From contig JAGPYM010000001.1 of NCBI GenBank assembly GCA_020736575.1, forward strand, positions 3,658,001 through 3,722,000: a stretch of DNA of 64,000 nucleotides. The letters run 5' to 3'. Every line of letters begins with the position of its first letter. Position 1 is the first letter of the stretch. The translations under genes were made by a program, and so were the position numbers. The notes under the pieces were generated by a model. The model ran no database searches, was not told the DNA's origin, and worked only from the letters and a program-made list of their open reading frames with translations. Positions 45,410 through 56,549 of this stretch are shown piece after piece. The DNA is from Thelonectria olida. Its lineage: Eukaryota > Ascomycota > Sordariomycetes > Hypocreales > Nectriaceae.

Positions 45410-45775
45410 ATGCATCTCCTCTGCTCCCTCCCCGTCCGCGTCGCCCGCAAGCTTCGCAACCGCCTCACGCCCGCCCTCCTCCGCGCCTCCACGACCGCCG
45501 CCTCGGTCCGCCAATCGGTCCGCCAATCCTTCTACTACCACAACACCGACAGCGCCGGCACCGACAAGCTCAAGCACCACCCGCGGCCCGCCGCCCTCGG
45601 CACCGTCGCCATGCTCGGCCACGTCAAGTCCAGCGTCACCACCGGCATGCAGGCCGCTCGCGGTGAGGGCATGCGCCTGCGCCGACAGATGAGCACCATT
45701 TACGCCACCTGGGAACAACAGGGCAATGCCTTCTTCCATACCAATAAGAGCCGTTTGAATCAGGCCGCCATCTAG
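45410..45775 (+). CDS. Small protein of unknown function, 121 residues
   Basis: The ATG at 45410 sits in a good context (accaccaccATGC) after a CT-rich leader, and the codons are strongly GC-ending as in well-expressed genes here. The N-terminal 50 residues are rich in Arg, Leu, Ala, Ser and Thr with no acidic residue (MHLLCSLPVRVARKLRNRL), which fits a mitochondrial targeting sequence. The C-terminus (STIYATWEQQGNAFFHTNK) is more mixed. No family was recognised. No intron is needed. Confidence 0.65.
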   Translation: MHLLCSLPVRVARKLRNRLTPALLRASTTAASVRQSVRQSFYYHNTDSAGTDKLKHHPRPAALGTVAMLGHVKSSVTTGMQAARGEGMRLRRQMSTIYATWEQQGNAFFHTNKSRLNQAAI

Positions 45776-46565
45776 GCGATGCGAGGCGAGGCGGGACACG
45801 GGAAGGGGATATATCCGTACTCGGTGGCGTTTTTCTCTGGCTTAGTTTCTCATGCGTACACGAAATGGGTGTTGAGCAATGGATGGCAGATATCAGCTTG
45901 ATCAGAATCAAAATAACATGAAGCATTCTCTCTTTTCAAAGGATGACCACCCCCCCATTGCACATTGTGAACCCGGCAAGGCACAATTAAGTAACGAAAC
46001 AGAATCTTTTTTTTATAGGATTGGAGTTGATGAGGAGAGTGGTCTAACAACATAATAGACCCCATCTCAGGTAAATCGGTTGAAGTAACAAGTTCGTATG
46101 CAGGGGGGTATATCCAGCGTGTCATTTCTAATGTGCTTCCAGGCGTTGTATCCGCATCGCCTGCTGGCACCTTTTGTGCTCGGGGGTTTGGTTTTCTTTC
46201 TTTCTTTTGCGTCTCCATGCGCAAGCCCGAGTTCTTTGACGCGGCATCAATGTCAACTCCAACTTCAACATGTGTGGCCTGCTATGATAAGGTAATTGGA
46301 AAAGATTTCTCCAGAAATTGTCATTAGATAGGTAATTGAGATTCGAGCTCCGGAGTCCGCTGGGCAGGCGTCGTCTGATCATCAAGCCTTCGGATCAACT
46401 GCCGACACCCATGTCGTCATACCCAGATCGCTCGGGGCAATGATTCCCAAGAGCAATCGGGTTGCGGAGAGGAAGGTCGTCTCATCGAGTGAGCGCTCTT
46501 ACTAGCCAAGCGCCAGGTTCACGTAAAAAGTGACGTTTCGGGGGCACTGGGTGACTGGGACCAAT
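45776..46565. other. Convergent intergenic spacer
   Basis: About 790 bp between the small ORF and the STE20 3' end. It contains short runs (ttctttcttttgcg, ttttttttatagg) but no gene I can support. Confidence 0.45.
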
Positions 46566-49306
46566 CTATTGTCCCTTGCGAGCCTTCTCCTGTGCCCTCT
46601 GTTCTCGAGCAGCTCGAACCAGTGGTGATAGTTGTGAGAGATCCACACACTGCTTCATGAATTCATGCTATGTCACGGTTAGCCCACTGCAATGGTCGGG
46701 GACATGGAAGAGCGGCGTACCCTAAGTAGGTCATGAGCACTGGCTCGCTTCTCAGGGTCCACCTTGAGAGCAAAGTAGAGGAAGTCCTTGAAAACAGGTG
46801 AAAGATCCTGCTCGTTCTTAATGTGGGGAGTTCCGTTGGTCGCAATCAACCACAGGGCTCGCAGTGGTGATTCGGTCAAATACGGAGGCTCGCCCTCAAT
46901 CATCTCAATGGCCATGATACCAAGCGACCAGATGTCCACCTTACGGCCGTACTCCTTCCTGGTGACGACTTCAGGAGCCATCCAGTATGGAGTTCCTACC
47001 ATGGTCGTTCGCTTATTTTGGGCCTCATTGATCGTAGCACAGAATCCGAAGTCGGCTACTTAACGTTAGCGTCATCCACTCAAACAAGCTTCCGCAACGG
47101 CGAGCTACTCACTAAGCTTAATGTTACCCTCCATGGAAAGCAAAATGTTGTCTGATTTGATATCGCGATGGATGACTCCTTTGGAGTGTAGGTGTTGCAA
47201 CCCCTTGAGCGTTTCGTGGCACACTGAAGCAATTTGGCCCTCAGACATGATGTTGAAGGTGACGACATCCGTAAGGCTGCCACCTTCCATGAACTCCATG
47301 ACAACCCATAGCTCACCACCACAGAGGTAGCTGTCAATGAAGTTGACAATGTTGGGATGTGAGCTGTCCTTCATGACGAGAATCTCGTTGATGATTAGAT
47401 CCTTTTTGGGTTGCTGCTCGAGGTTCATCTGTTTGATAGCGACCAGTCGGTTGGTGCCCCGCTCATGACCGGTAAAGACACCACCAGAGGCACCTTGACC
47501 AATTTTGTTGAATCCGCGATAGACCTGGCGGGGATCGCCATCGTTACAAATGCGCCGAAGCGAGGCAACTACGTCAATGGCAGCACTCTGGCGGGCTCGG
47601 TGTCGTGGTCGGGCTCCAGGGACAGCTGCAGCGCCGGGCTGCTGTCGTGGCGCATTTGGCGCGCCATTCGCTTCGGGAGCATGGGGGTACGGGGCACTTG
47701 GCTGACCGACAACTGGGCTCTGATGCGAAGGTGTTCTCTTGCTGGGGGCGCGACCAACACCACCCATGGCAGCTTGAGCTTGAGCAAGTGCTTGCTGCTG
47801 CTGCTGTTGCATGAGCTGCTGTTGATATACTGCGGCTTGCGCAGGATCGATCTGGGGTTGTTGAGGGGCTTGCGGGGCATATGGTGAGGTTCCCTGGACG
47901 CGCGAGTTCGATCTGGAGCGGTGTTCTTCGGGGAGCATCGGGCTGACATCCTTGGAACCATATGATTCGTCGCCAGACTGAGACATGACAATGCCAGAGT
48001 CCTTGGCAGTTGCGTAGGACCCCTGAGGGTGAGGTCGGTTGTTCATGCTGACGGGCGGCTTCGGGGCCGGTCTACTGGGCATCAGGTCCTTGCCTTGGAT
48101 TTGGCCTCTTGGAACTGGCGGGGGTGCTCGGGGATTCTCAAAGCTTCCTTCATTATTGACAGTTGGAAATCTGGGTTCCGCGGTTTGATTTGTGGTTGGT
48201 GACATACCCAAATAATTTGACGCGGGGTACATGCCCGGAGATGCTGCAGTTGCAGGCGACGTGGCTGCGTACTGGGCAGCATGGTGGAACTTCTCGAGGC
48301 TCTGGTCCTCAGGAGGTCTCTCTTGGGTCTCCTTGTAGAACTGCAAAATATCAACCATCGTCTGAGGGTTCTCTCGCCTTTCCTTCTCCGGAATGCCGCT
48401 TTCGTTGATCAATCGTTGCCATTCTTTCGGCAGCCCCTACATAATGGGTTAATTGAAGAACAGACCGAGGCGTCACGAGACATGATGCGGGGGGATACTG
48501 ACGGTGAACTGTCCTGTCGCACTGTCGTAACCAACGTGGGTGACGTGAACGGGGTTCTCTGGAGCAGAAATGACGGGTTTCTTGGGAGAGCCGACCAAAC
48601 TATTCATGAAGCCCGAGAACCCTGACTTCTTTCGCAAGACAGTCGGTTTAGACTCCCTACCATCATCTGAATATCGCTTGGTGCTGCTCATGGACACGTC
48701 GGTGGGCGCCCTTGGGCCGAGGCCCTTCTCTGATAGCCCCTGGTCCATCGCAGCGAAGCTGGCCGAGTTTCGAAGTACGGGAGTGGCGTGGTGAGAATTG
48801 AAGCCGGCCTGGAGTTGCGGGGAGGGATAGTGGTGACGATGACCGGGGCCTTGAGGGGTCACCTTGGTCGACTCGATACGATTGAGAATGGCGGCGCCGT
48901 CGAAGGGGGCGCCGATCAGGTCGTCGGGGGCGGCGGTCTTGCTGAGGGGGCGCAGGTGGGAATCGGATAGGCGGTTATGGTTTTGGCGATGAGAAACGGG
49001 AGCGTACGAGTTGGAGGATGTAAAGTCGCCGGGGGCCAGATTGGGCGACGGGTTCGATCGAAAGGTATTGGTGTAAGGATGTCCTGACGCGGTCGCGGGG
49101 TTGGAACGGGCTGGGGGAGCGCTGGGGGCACGTCTCAGACTCTGAGAGCTACGTTTGCTTCCAAGGGATACGGCGTCGTAGCCGGCACCAGCATCGAAGC
49201 CGGAAGATGAGCGGGCGTAGTGGTGAGAGGGGGGCTTCTTGATGAGTTTGCGACGGTGAGAAGGGCCGGTAGAAGCTGAGGAAGAGTCGAACTCGGGGCC
49301 GTCCAT
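46566..49306 (-). CDS. STE20: STE20-type p21-activated kinase
   Basis: Four exons, 49306-48503, 48436-47113, 47055-46721 and 46667-46566, giving 854 residues. The N-terminal half is Ser/Pro-rich. The CRIB (p21-binding) motif [29 protein letters not shown] spans about residues 246-275 and is split by intron 1 (donor GTCAGT). A Pro/Gln-rich linker with a short poly-Gln run follows. The kinase domain runs from about 573 to 830: glycine loop [10 protein letters not shown], Lys603 in [14 protein letters not shown] near 691, DFG split off by intron 2, and GTPYWMAPE. No PH domain precedes the CRIB, which favours STE20 over CLA4. It would act below Cdc42/Rac in polarity, mating and MAPK signalling. 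Confidence 0.93.
47780..47825 (-). repeat. Poly-glutamine-encoding triplet run in STE20
   Basis: The plus strand reads gcttgctgctgctgctgttgcatgagctgctgttg, encoding [12 protein letters not shown] in the kinase linker. Short CAG/CAA repeats like this can vary in length between strains. Confidence 0.75.
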
Positions 49307-49798
49307 GATCCAGCAGACAAGCTTGGCTAAAAAAAGGTCTCAGGACGGCTATGCAGACGGACGATGGGTCGAGAGCAGACAGGGTGTGCAAGGAGGAAAA
49401 GGCGCGGGTTTGGCGGCCAGAGCAGAGCCAGAACAGCCAGAGCCAACAAAGCCAGATTCCGACGCAGTGCAGTGCAGTGCGGTGCGGGCGTGCGGGCCTT
49501 GCTGCTGCGTGTGCTTTGCTTGTGCCTTTTTTTTCTCTTGTGCTCTGGTGGCTCTGGGCGTGCCTGTGCTTTGCGTGGTGGTGCTAGTTACCACTTGGAG
49601 TTTTGGGGGGGAGGGCGGAGGGGCGCAACTTTGGCCCTTTTTTTCCTTCTTCTTTGCTTGGGACAGTGGTCTGGGAACCGGGAACTGGGACAACTGGGGG
49701 CACAAGCAAGAAGGCGCTTGGCCACAGTGAGGCGCTGTACTTTCTGAACGGCAAGAGTGCTTGGCTTGACGCGGGACCGCCCAAGGTGGCCAAGGTGG

Positions 49799-49867
49799 GC
49801 TTGAGGATGGGGATTAATGGGGATGGGGGTGGAGGGGGAGATGGGAGGGGCGAGAGGAGGGGGGCTA
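49799..49867 (+). other. G-rich tract with quadruplex potential
   Basis: Many runs of three to six G separated by one to five bases (gggatggggattaatggggatgggggtggagggggagatggg and on). It lies about 500 bp upstream of the STE20 ATG. On the gene's sense strand it is C-rich. Confidence 0.6.
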
Positions 49868-52800
49868 AAGTGGGAAGTACAGCGTACGGAGAAATTGTAG
49901 GGTTGATGGCGTAAAGCTATCGTAACATGTACGAGGGCGCGATGGCACCTTTCAAAGTACACGGACAGGCAGTGGTAACTTATGCGGGCTGCCAGTAGCT
50001 AAGGCGTCGGAGTTGGTGTGCAAGAGTGAGATGCGAGGAAATGCGGGAATGCGGGCGAATTGGTGAATGGGAAGGAATGGGGGTAGGATGCGGGCGGATC
50101 GATGACAATGGAACCTGGACGATGGATCCTGCCAGGTTGTTTGCATCGGGCATTGAGAGATTGAGACTCACCAGCTTTCTTTTTCCGTTTGGCTGTTCTG
50201 TGATGTTTGTTCGTATTGCTTTTTTGTATCTGCTCCGTCGTCGTAATTCGTACTGTGTTGTGCTGCGCTGGTGCTGCGCTGTGCCTTGTCGGTCGCACCG
50301 GCGCGGGTGCTGGACTGGTGCTGACGCGGGGGGAGAACCCAAGCGGTGGCTGACTGATGATGGAAAGTGACGATGATGTCGAGGGACGTGGATGATGCGG
50401 GATGCGAAATGCAGGCAATTTGGCCGAGATTGAATGGTTGGGGAGCCTTGATTTCGACGTCGAACCCCAGCGCTGTCCGCAGGGAATATCAAAATGAACG
50501 AACGAATGAATTTGGAAAGGGGGGACGCTTGAAGAAAGGGGATGGACGGGATATGCGCCTCGAAAGCAAGAAAAAAACACGGTGCAGTCGAAAAGAGGGA
50601 GGAGGGAGAGGAGGGAGACGTTAGCAGAGAGTTATGACGAGAGATAGGCGTGGGGACGGGATGGATATGAGATGAGGCGGCGTCGACGTGGAAAGGAAAG
50701 GCAGGTAAGACTCATTGAATCAGGGTCAGATCTCAGTGCGTGAATCAGTCAACAAACAGAGCACACCAATCGGTCATTGACGTATTGACGGGGTGGAAAG
50801 CTTGAATTGACATGTAGCCTATCTGATTCGACCCTTCCGTTCGTTTCCTTCACACAACGGCCTGATGATCCTCTGGGCTGGGACCGGCGCTGGTGTTGGT
50901 GCTGGTGCCTCACGGAGTCGCACAGTAGCATAGCAGCCTTGGGCATTCATTCATTCAGTGACGATGGAGTCAACGTTTTACCGTCCATGGTAGCTACTGA
51001 CCTGATGGAGCAGGACTAGGATACTTGAGCTTAGCCTGGGCTTCAGCCATGTGGGTGGCGGATGAAGGATACATGCTTCCCCGGGCTGGCGCTCACTGAC
51101 CCGTACGTACCTCTGAGAGCGAAAACAAGCCTCCGGGCAAGCCCCGGCAAAAGCCCAACGCTGGCTGGCACGCTGCACCACTCACACTCACACTCGCACC
51201 CTTTCCCACACCTCCATCGCTCACGTTTTCTCTCCTCGGGCCGTTGGAGCGGATTGACAGTGCGAAGGCGACTGCGCGGCACATGGTGCTTGGACCCATG
51301 CAGTGTTTGGGTAGGCATCTTGCATTTGCCTTTTCGCCATCGCTTGAGTGCCTGGCTTCCACGGCGTTCTTTTCTCACTTCTATGTCACTTCACCCGACT
51401 CTCTGTCTCCCACCCGGCAGATAGGCTCTGCGGGCTAACGTAGGTACGGGGGTCTTGATTGGGGTCGTTTCGTCCTCTCGCCCGCCCTGTCAACCAGCAC
51501 TGGCAGTGATTCGTCCGGGGCACGTCGCTATTCCTGCTGCTCTGCTTTAGTGCTTTGCTGGTTGGGTGCGAAAGGAGCCCGTGGCCGCAGGGAGTCCCAG
51601 GGGATGGGACGCAGCGAGATGCAGACCGAGGGGGCTGTGTCGTCTTTGCTGGCTGGTGAGCCTTGGTCTTGACACATGTTGGCCAGGGGTGACCAAGGTC
51701 GCCGATTGTTCCTCGAGTTGGGCGACCTGCGTTCCCAACTCGCCTTTGACTGCAACGAAGAGGTGTTCTGACGCAAGACCCTTGATTCAAGACCAAGGGT
51801 TCTTTCAATTGCTTGGGCTGAGCTTTAAGCCATGCTTGCCTCGAAGGAATGGGTGGATGTAGATGAGCGGCTCTGACACAGCTGAAAGCCACTCAATCAG
51901 TGCCCTCCAGAATGACGATGACGATGAATTCCAATGCGCACACTGTGGCGCACTATCAAGCCTTGCCCTGTACCTGCACTGCGCTGCAGTCTAAACTGCG
52001 CTGCACCGTACCTTGCTTGACCTCTGAGGTAAGCCAACTGCCAACTTGAAGACGTGTGAGAAGATCCACCTTCAATGCAACCCGTCAATGCGTTGCAAGG
52101 CGATTTTCTACGTACCGTTGTGATAGCGCCTCGCCTTCACGTTCTTACTGTGTCTTCATGAGTAAGTTGCTCGATTCTTTCTCGAACCGTTCTACTAAGC
52201 ACTCTTTGATGTCCAGATGACACACAGCACTCGGATTTCGGAGCATTGGAGGGGCGTGGTGATATCGATGTATGTGTCTCTCCCTCTTCCAAGAGTCCCA
52301 CAACTCTGTGATCGAAGGGTCGGTCCCACATCTAGGGACTTGTTCAGCGCGTAGCAAACGCACCAAGAGCTGGCGTGAAGTGGATGCGTGAGGTGGAGCA
52401 GCTCCGGGATCTGGCAACTCTACGTCTTTGGCGCAAGAGTCAAGACTTTTTTCCCCTTTGCAAGAGGGACGTGATGGAGGGGCCAGAGGAGGTCAGAGCA
52501 CCCCTAGATAGCACTTTAGGGTTCCAAAGGGCAGTTCCAAGGTGTATGGAGCCCGTCTGGTCCTTGGACAATCTTAAGAGCGGCTGTTACCCATCTGCGG
52601 TGTTACCATCGTTGTTGCGTCTAGTCCGAAGGGCGGCTTTGTTCGAAGCACGCTTTGCATCCATCACATTCTGACAAAGGGAAGAATAGATCACCAGTGC
52701 TCGGCACGGAGTACAATGGACCGTTGCCTCACGAACAAGCCTCCCGCCTGTTCTCTCCATCGTCCTCTGCCAATTCATCGAGTATTGGTGGAGACTGGGT

Positions 52801-53336
52801 AAGCCTTGCTTTTTGGCCTGACTGTTGCTGATGTGGCAGTCTCCGAAGTGTCCCAGCAAAACCCGCTGACCGACCAAGCAAGGCCCGTTATCAAGTCGGA
52901 CGAGACGAGGCACCAAAGTTATGCGGGCTGTGCTCTTCCTTTGCTAAGTTGACAATTTTCTTCCTCGTTTCCGTCTTGGCCGCTTGCTACGGACTTGAAG
53001 GGCCTTTAACTACCGCGATTGGGACGCTCGTTCATTCGTCGCCGCCGAAGCTTGGGCCTTGGTGGGGCCGAGTTTTAATGGGGGCCGTGGTCGGGAAGTT
53101 GGGTGGAGTCGGCGACCGCAACTCTTGGAGGCTGAACTTTTTCTTTGTTCTTTGCGGGCTATGTAAGTTGCTTATTCGTGCAAACTGACACCTTATTAGC
53201 ACTGCAAAGTTCAAACTATGGCTCTGGTGATGACCCTATATTTCAAGACAGAAGTAATGCTATTGCCTTCGGGCATTGGAATGGCTCCTGTACTACGAAA
53301 CGCATTCACAGAGGAGTTCAGCCCGGGCTAAGGACC

Positions 53337-53349
53337 TTTTTTTTTTTTT
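53337..53349. repeat. Poly(T) homopolymer run
   Basis: About 13 consecutive T between ggacc and gccatag. It is followed 30 bp later by a tRNA-like B-box string and another T-rich stretch. Confidence 0.75.
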
Positions 53350-53564
53350 GCCATAGCTTCAAACCTCGAAGTCGTTGGTTCGAATCCCAACTTCACGCCT
53401 TTTTTCTTCTTTTTTTTCCCCCTTATTTGCATTCTGTTTCCATTGCACCCTAAGTATCTCCCTTGCAGACGGATTATCTTTACGTCAGCCCGTCTTCGGC
53501 ACATTGATATCTGGCTTGCCGTTCTTAGACCCCCGGCTCCTTGCAGGAGACGGCGTCGTCATCT

Positions 53565-53592
53565 CATCTGGTCTCATCTCATCTCATCTTGT
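53565..53592 (+). repeat. Pentanucleotide microsatellite (TCATC/CTCAT)n
   Basis: catctcatctggtctcatctcatctcatcttgtctc shows about five copies of ctcat with one variant, in non-coding DNA. Confidence 0.75.
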
Positions 53593-56549
53593 CTCTCTTT
53601 TGCCATGGCGCCAAACGCGCTTCAACATACATGTGAGTGTGAATAGGTCAGTCATCTCTAGACTCATGTTCGTATTCGCCCTCTTCAACGATGGAACGAA
53701 TTGACCTCTCCATCTTCCCAACTCATTAACCTTCACTCCATCAAGATGTGACGGAAGCCACCCACCCATCTTCTCCTTGGGGTGGCGCCTTCATGTTTCA
53801 CAATCAGGCACAGGGATGCTCATCTCACTCCCTAGTTCCAACTTGTCTATTCCCCGGGACGTCGAGCACCCTTTCAGCCTCCTTGATAGGGTCTGGCTAT
53901 TCCATTTGAAGTGTCAAAGTGTCAGTGCAAGACATCACGGGCCTTCCGGGCGGCCCGTTGGCGCCAATGCTGATACAGGCGCTGATTCTGATACTCGAGT
54001 CTTGAACTCCGGGTCTGTTTGAGGGCCGCTTCATCGAAAACCTATATTGTCTCCGATTTCGAGTCTTGCTCTGCAATCACTTATTCTTTCACACACACTT
54101 ATTACTCGTCGAGATCCTGCCTCTGCCTCGCCTCCCTGCATGCCGGGTCAAGGTGGTAATGCAATACGAGGTTTTGTTCCACCACCACCATACAACGACG
54201 ACTAGATCGCTGCACTCGCATCCATCGCTAAAAATGGTCGTTTGGCCGGTGCTGCCCAATTGTCCCAGTGTTCAGGTCTGCCAACAACAAGTTCCAAGTT
54301 CAGTCACAATACACATGCAGCCTCGCAAGGATTCCTTTTCCGCCAATCCCACCTAGAGTGGCAAATGCTCAGTGTCCGTTGCCGTCTGTCTGCACCCAAT
54401 ATCACCTCCACAATGCAAGCTTGCATTTCGCAATGGGGGCACTCTGTAATAGTGCAGCCAACGATCTGGGGGTATCCTTCCCCTACCCCTGGCTTTGCTC
54501 TACTTCTGTTTGACACACTTTTCTTCCCGTGGCCTTTGTCACTCTGACACTTGATGTTTTCCGTCTCGTGTGCCGCGAGAGGCAGTCAGCACACCCTTGG
54601 AGCGAGTTGGGGGACCGCCCCTGGCCCCCGCAGTGATACGGACCATCCATCGACTCTTTCAGCCGCAGCGCAAACACTTGTTGGTCGAGACGTGTGTACG
54701 TGTTCGTTCGTATCGTCGAGTCTAAAAGACTCCCTCAGGAACAGCCCGCGCTCCGTCTTCACCCAAAACAGACCTCACGACCCCATCCGACGGCCACGTC
54801 GTCTGCCAATTTCGCTCTTGTGTTCTTGCAGATGAGCTGCAGGCGAATGTGACGCCAATTACAACACCCCACGCTGCGAGTCCAACGAAGTTCTCGTCAC
54901 ACTCGAGCAATCCTACGTACCAACGTGGAATTCAGTTTAGCAAAGGTAGACTACACGTCTGCCTGGCTCAAGTACGGTTCCGTGCGTGTGCTCGTATCGC
55001 TAGATCTGCCCTTCCGTTCCTTGCTGTGTCGCATGCCATCCGAGGCCGTACCTGCAGTAGCTGAGCGAGGAATCCTAGGCGTCACTGGAGGGTGCGAGGA
55101 CTCGAGACCTGGAACAAGCAAAGAACAAGACGGTCATATCTCACAATTTGATCCCGTGTCGTAGAATGGAGCAAGATATGGACTCGGTGCTCGTAGGAAT
55201 TCTCCGGTGTGGGGGGAAAACACATGATCTTCTCAGTATCACATTTTGAATCACATATCACTTCTTCTAAGTCGCAGTCGAGACGAGCAGCGGTTGTGAG
55301 GAGCAGCTTGAACCACTGCAAACGGCGGGACTTGCAGAAGCATGGCGCACTGACGACTGATCATAGACGCTTTGAACTCGACATGGCCGAGCGGAGATTG
55401 CAATGTATCTGCTCCTTTACACTACATGAGGCCATCCCAACGTAATGCTGGAAGCTCGGGTGCGATGCCGTATCGCCCAAGTATAAACCGAGCCCACTCG
55501 CCGAGATTTCCCCTGCGTTTCCTCTGGATGAGATATCCGAGTCCTCTCGGCTGCATGCGAAGTAGGGCCTTCGTGAAGTAGGTAGTTCGCTTTGAAGACC
55601 CTGCACTTCAAAGTGCGACTATGCGCAAACTTTTTAAGAGTATAAGAACCAATGCAAGCTTGTCAAGTTCATGAGAGGCATTATGAGCAGGTTTTCCAAT
55701 AAAGACTGCAATCGGTCATGCAAGACTTGAAAGCCGACTTTTTTACTTCATATTAATAGTATGTGCAGCTTTTCGCAATAGTCATGTCATGATTTTATTC
55801 TTTGGACCAGAGAGCCTCCCTCCTGTGGTGGGATAAGGTGGGCTCCAAGCTCCCTACTGACAAGACAAAGCATTCTAGCGTCAGCATTATGACTTGCCCG
55901 ATCAATGGTGGCGAGAACAACAAAAATAACAAGAAGATCCTCTAAAGATGAACTATCGTGAAGTTGGTAGGTGGTAAGTAGAGCAGACTGGAAGACTAGA
56001 CGATACGACCCCACCACCACCAACTGGCCAACGCACAGCACAATGTCTTCTCTCGGCTAGACGGGACATCTGACCACTCATCGGCAGGTCGACCCCTCGA
56101 AAACACCTGTTCAGATTGCGTCAGTTCATGTGTGGCGGCGGCCATTGAGAAGAAGAAACTGCATGCGTGGCCCCTGTGGCCCGTCGTGTCTATCGGCGCG
56201 CCTCTTGACAGCAAACCAGGGACAAAAGTTGGCAAGCGAGCCAGTGAAAGCCGTGGAGGGTGCATATTGTGCTTTAATCCCGTGCTTGTCAGCCTGTAGC
56301 GAGAACGGTAACTGGCAAGATAGAGAGAGACTTTTGTCAGTCTTCACGTGCCCGTTCCCAATGCCATGGATGTCGTTTTCGCAGAAGAGAGATTGACAGA
56401 TGGTAGACGGGCCGGGATTAATCCACTTTGCTTCCATTATTGAATCTCTGTATCTCATTCCAAAACCTTTTCATCTGCCCCGTCTAATCGTCCCTCGTAA
56501 TATCATTAAATCTATACACTCGCTCCACAATTGATCCCCAACTCAGACC

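Larger units (their letters stand above)
49307..56549. other. Gene-poor region of 7.2 kb upstream of STE20
   Basis: No supported coding gene. The first about 1.3 kb is CT-rich in the STE20 sense direction and carries a GTGAGT donor-like site near 50165 (minus strand), consistent with a long STE20 leader with a UTR intron. Beyond about 50.7 kb I see only short overlapping frames, a G-rich block, a pentanucleotide repeat, a 13-base T run, and a B-box-like string at 53380. The right end is the 3' flank of ADE2. Confidence 0.5.

Noticed and set aside
49980..50580. Pro/Ser/His-rich minus-strand frames of 170-193 codons
   Set aside because: Two overlapping frames share the same CT-rich DNA. The composition is explained by the pyrimidine-rich STE20 leader, and a splice-donor-like site lies inside.
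51386..51892. Minus-strand open frame of 168 codons upstream of STE20
   Set aside because: No recognisable domain, strongly mixed codon use, and several overlapping frames of similar length on both strands.
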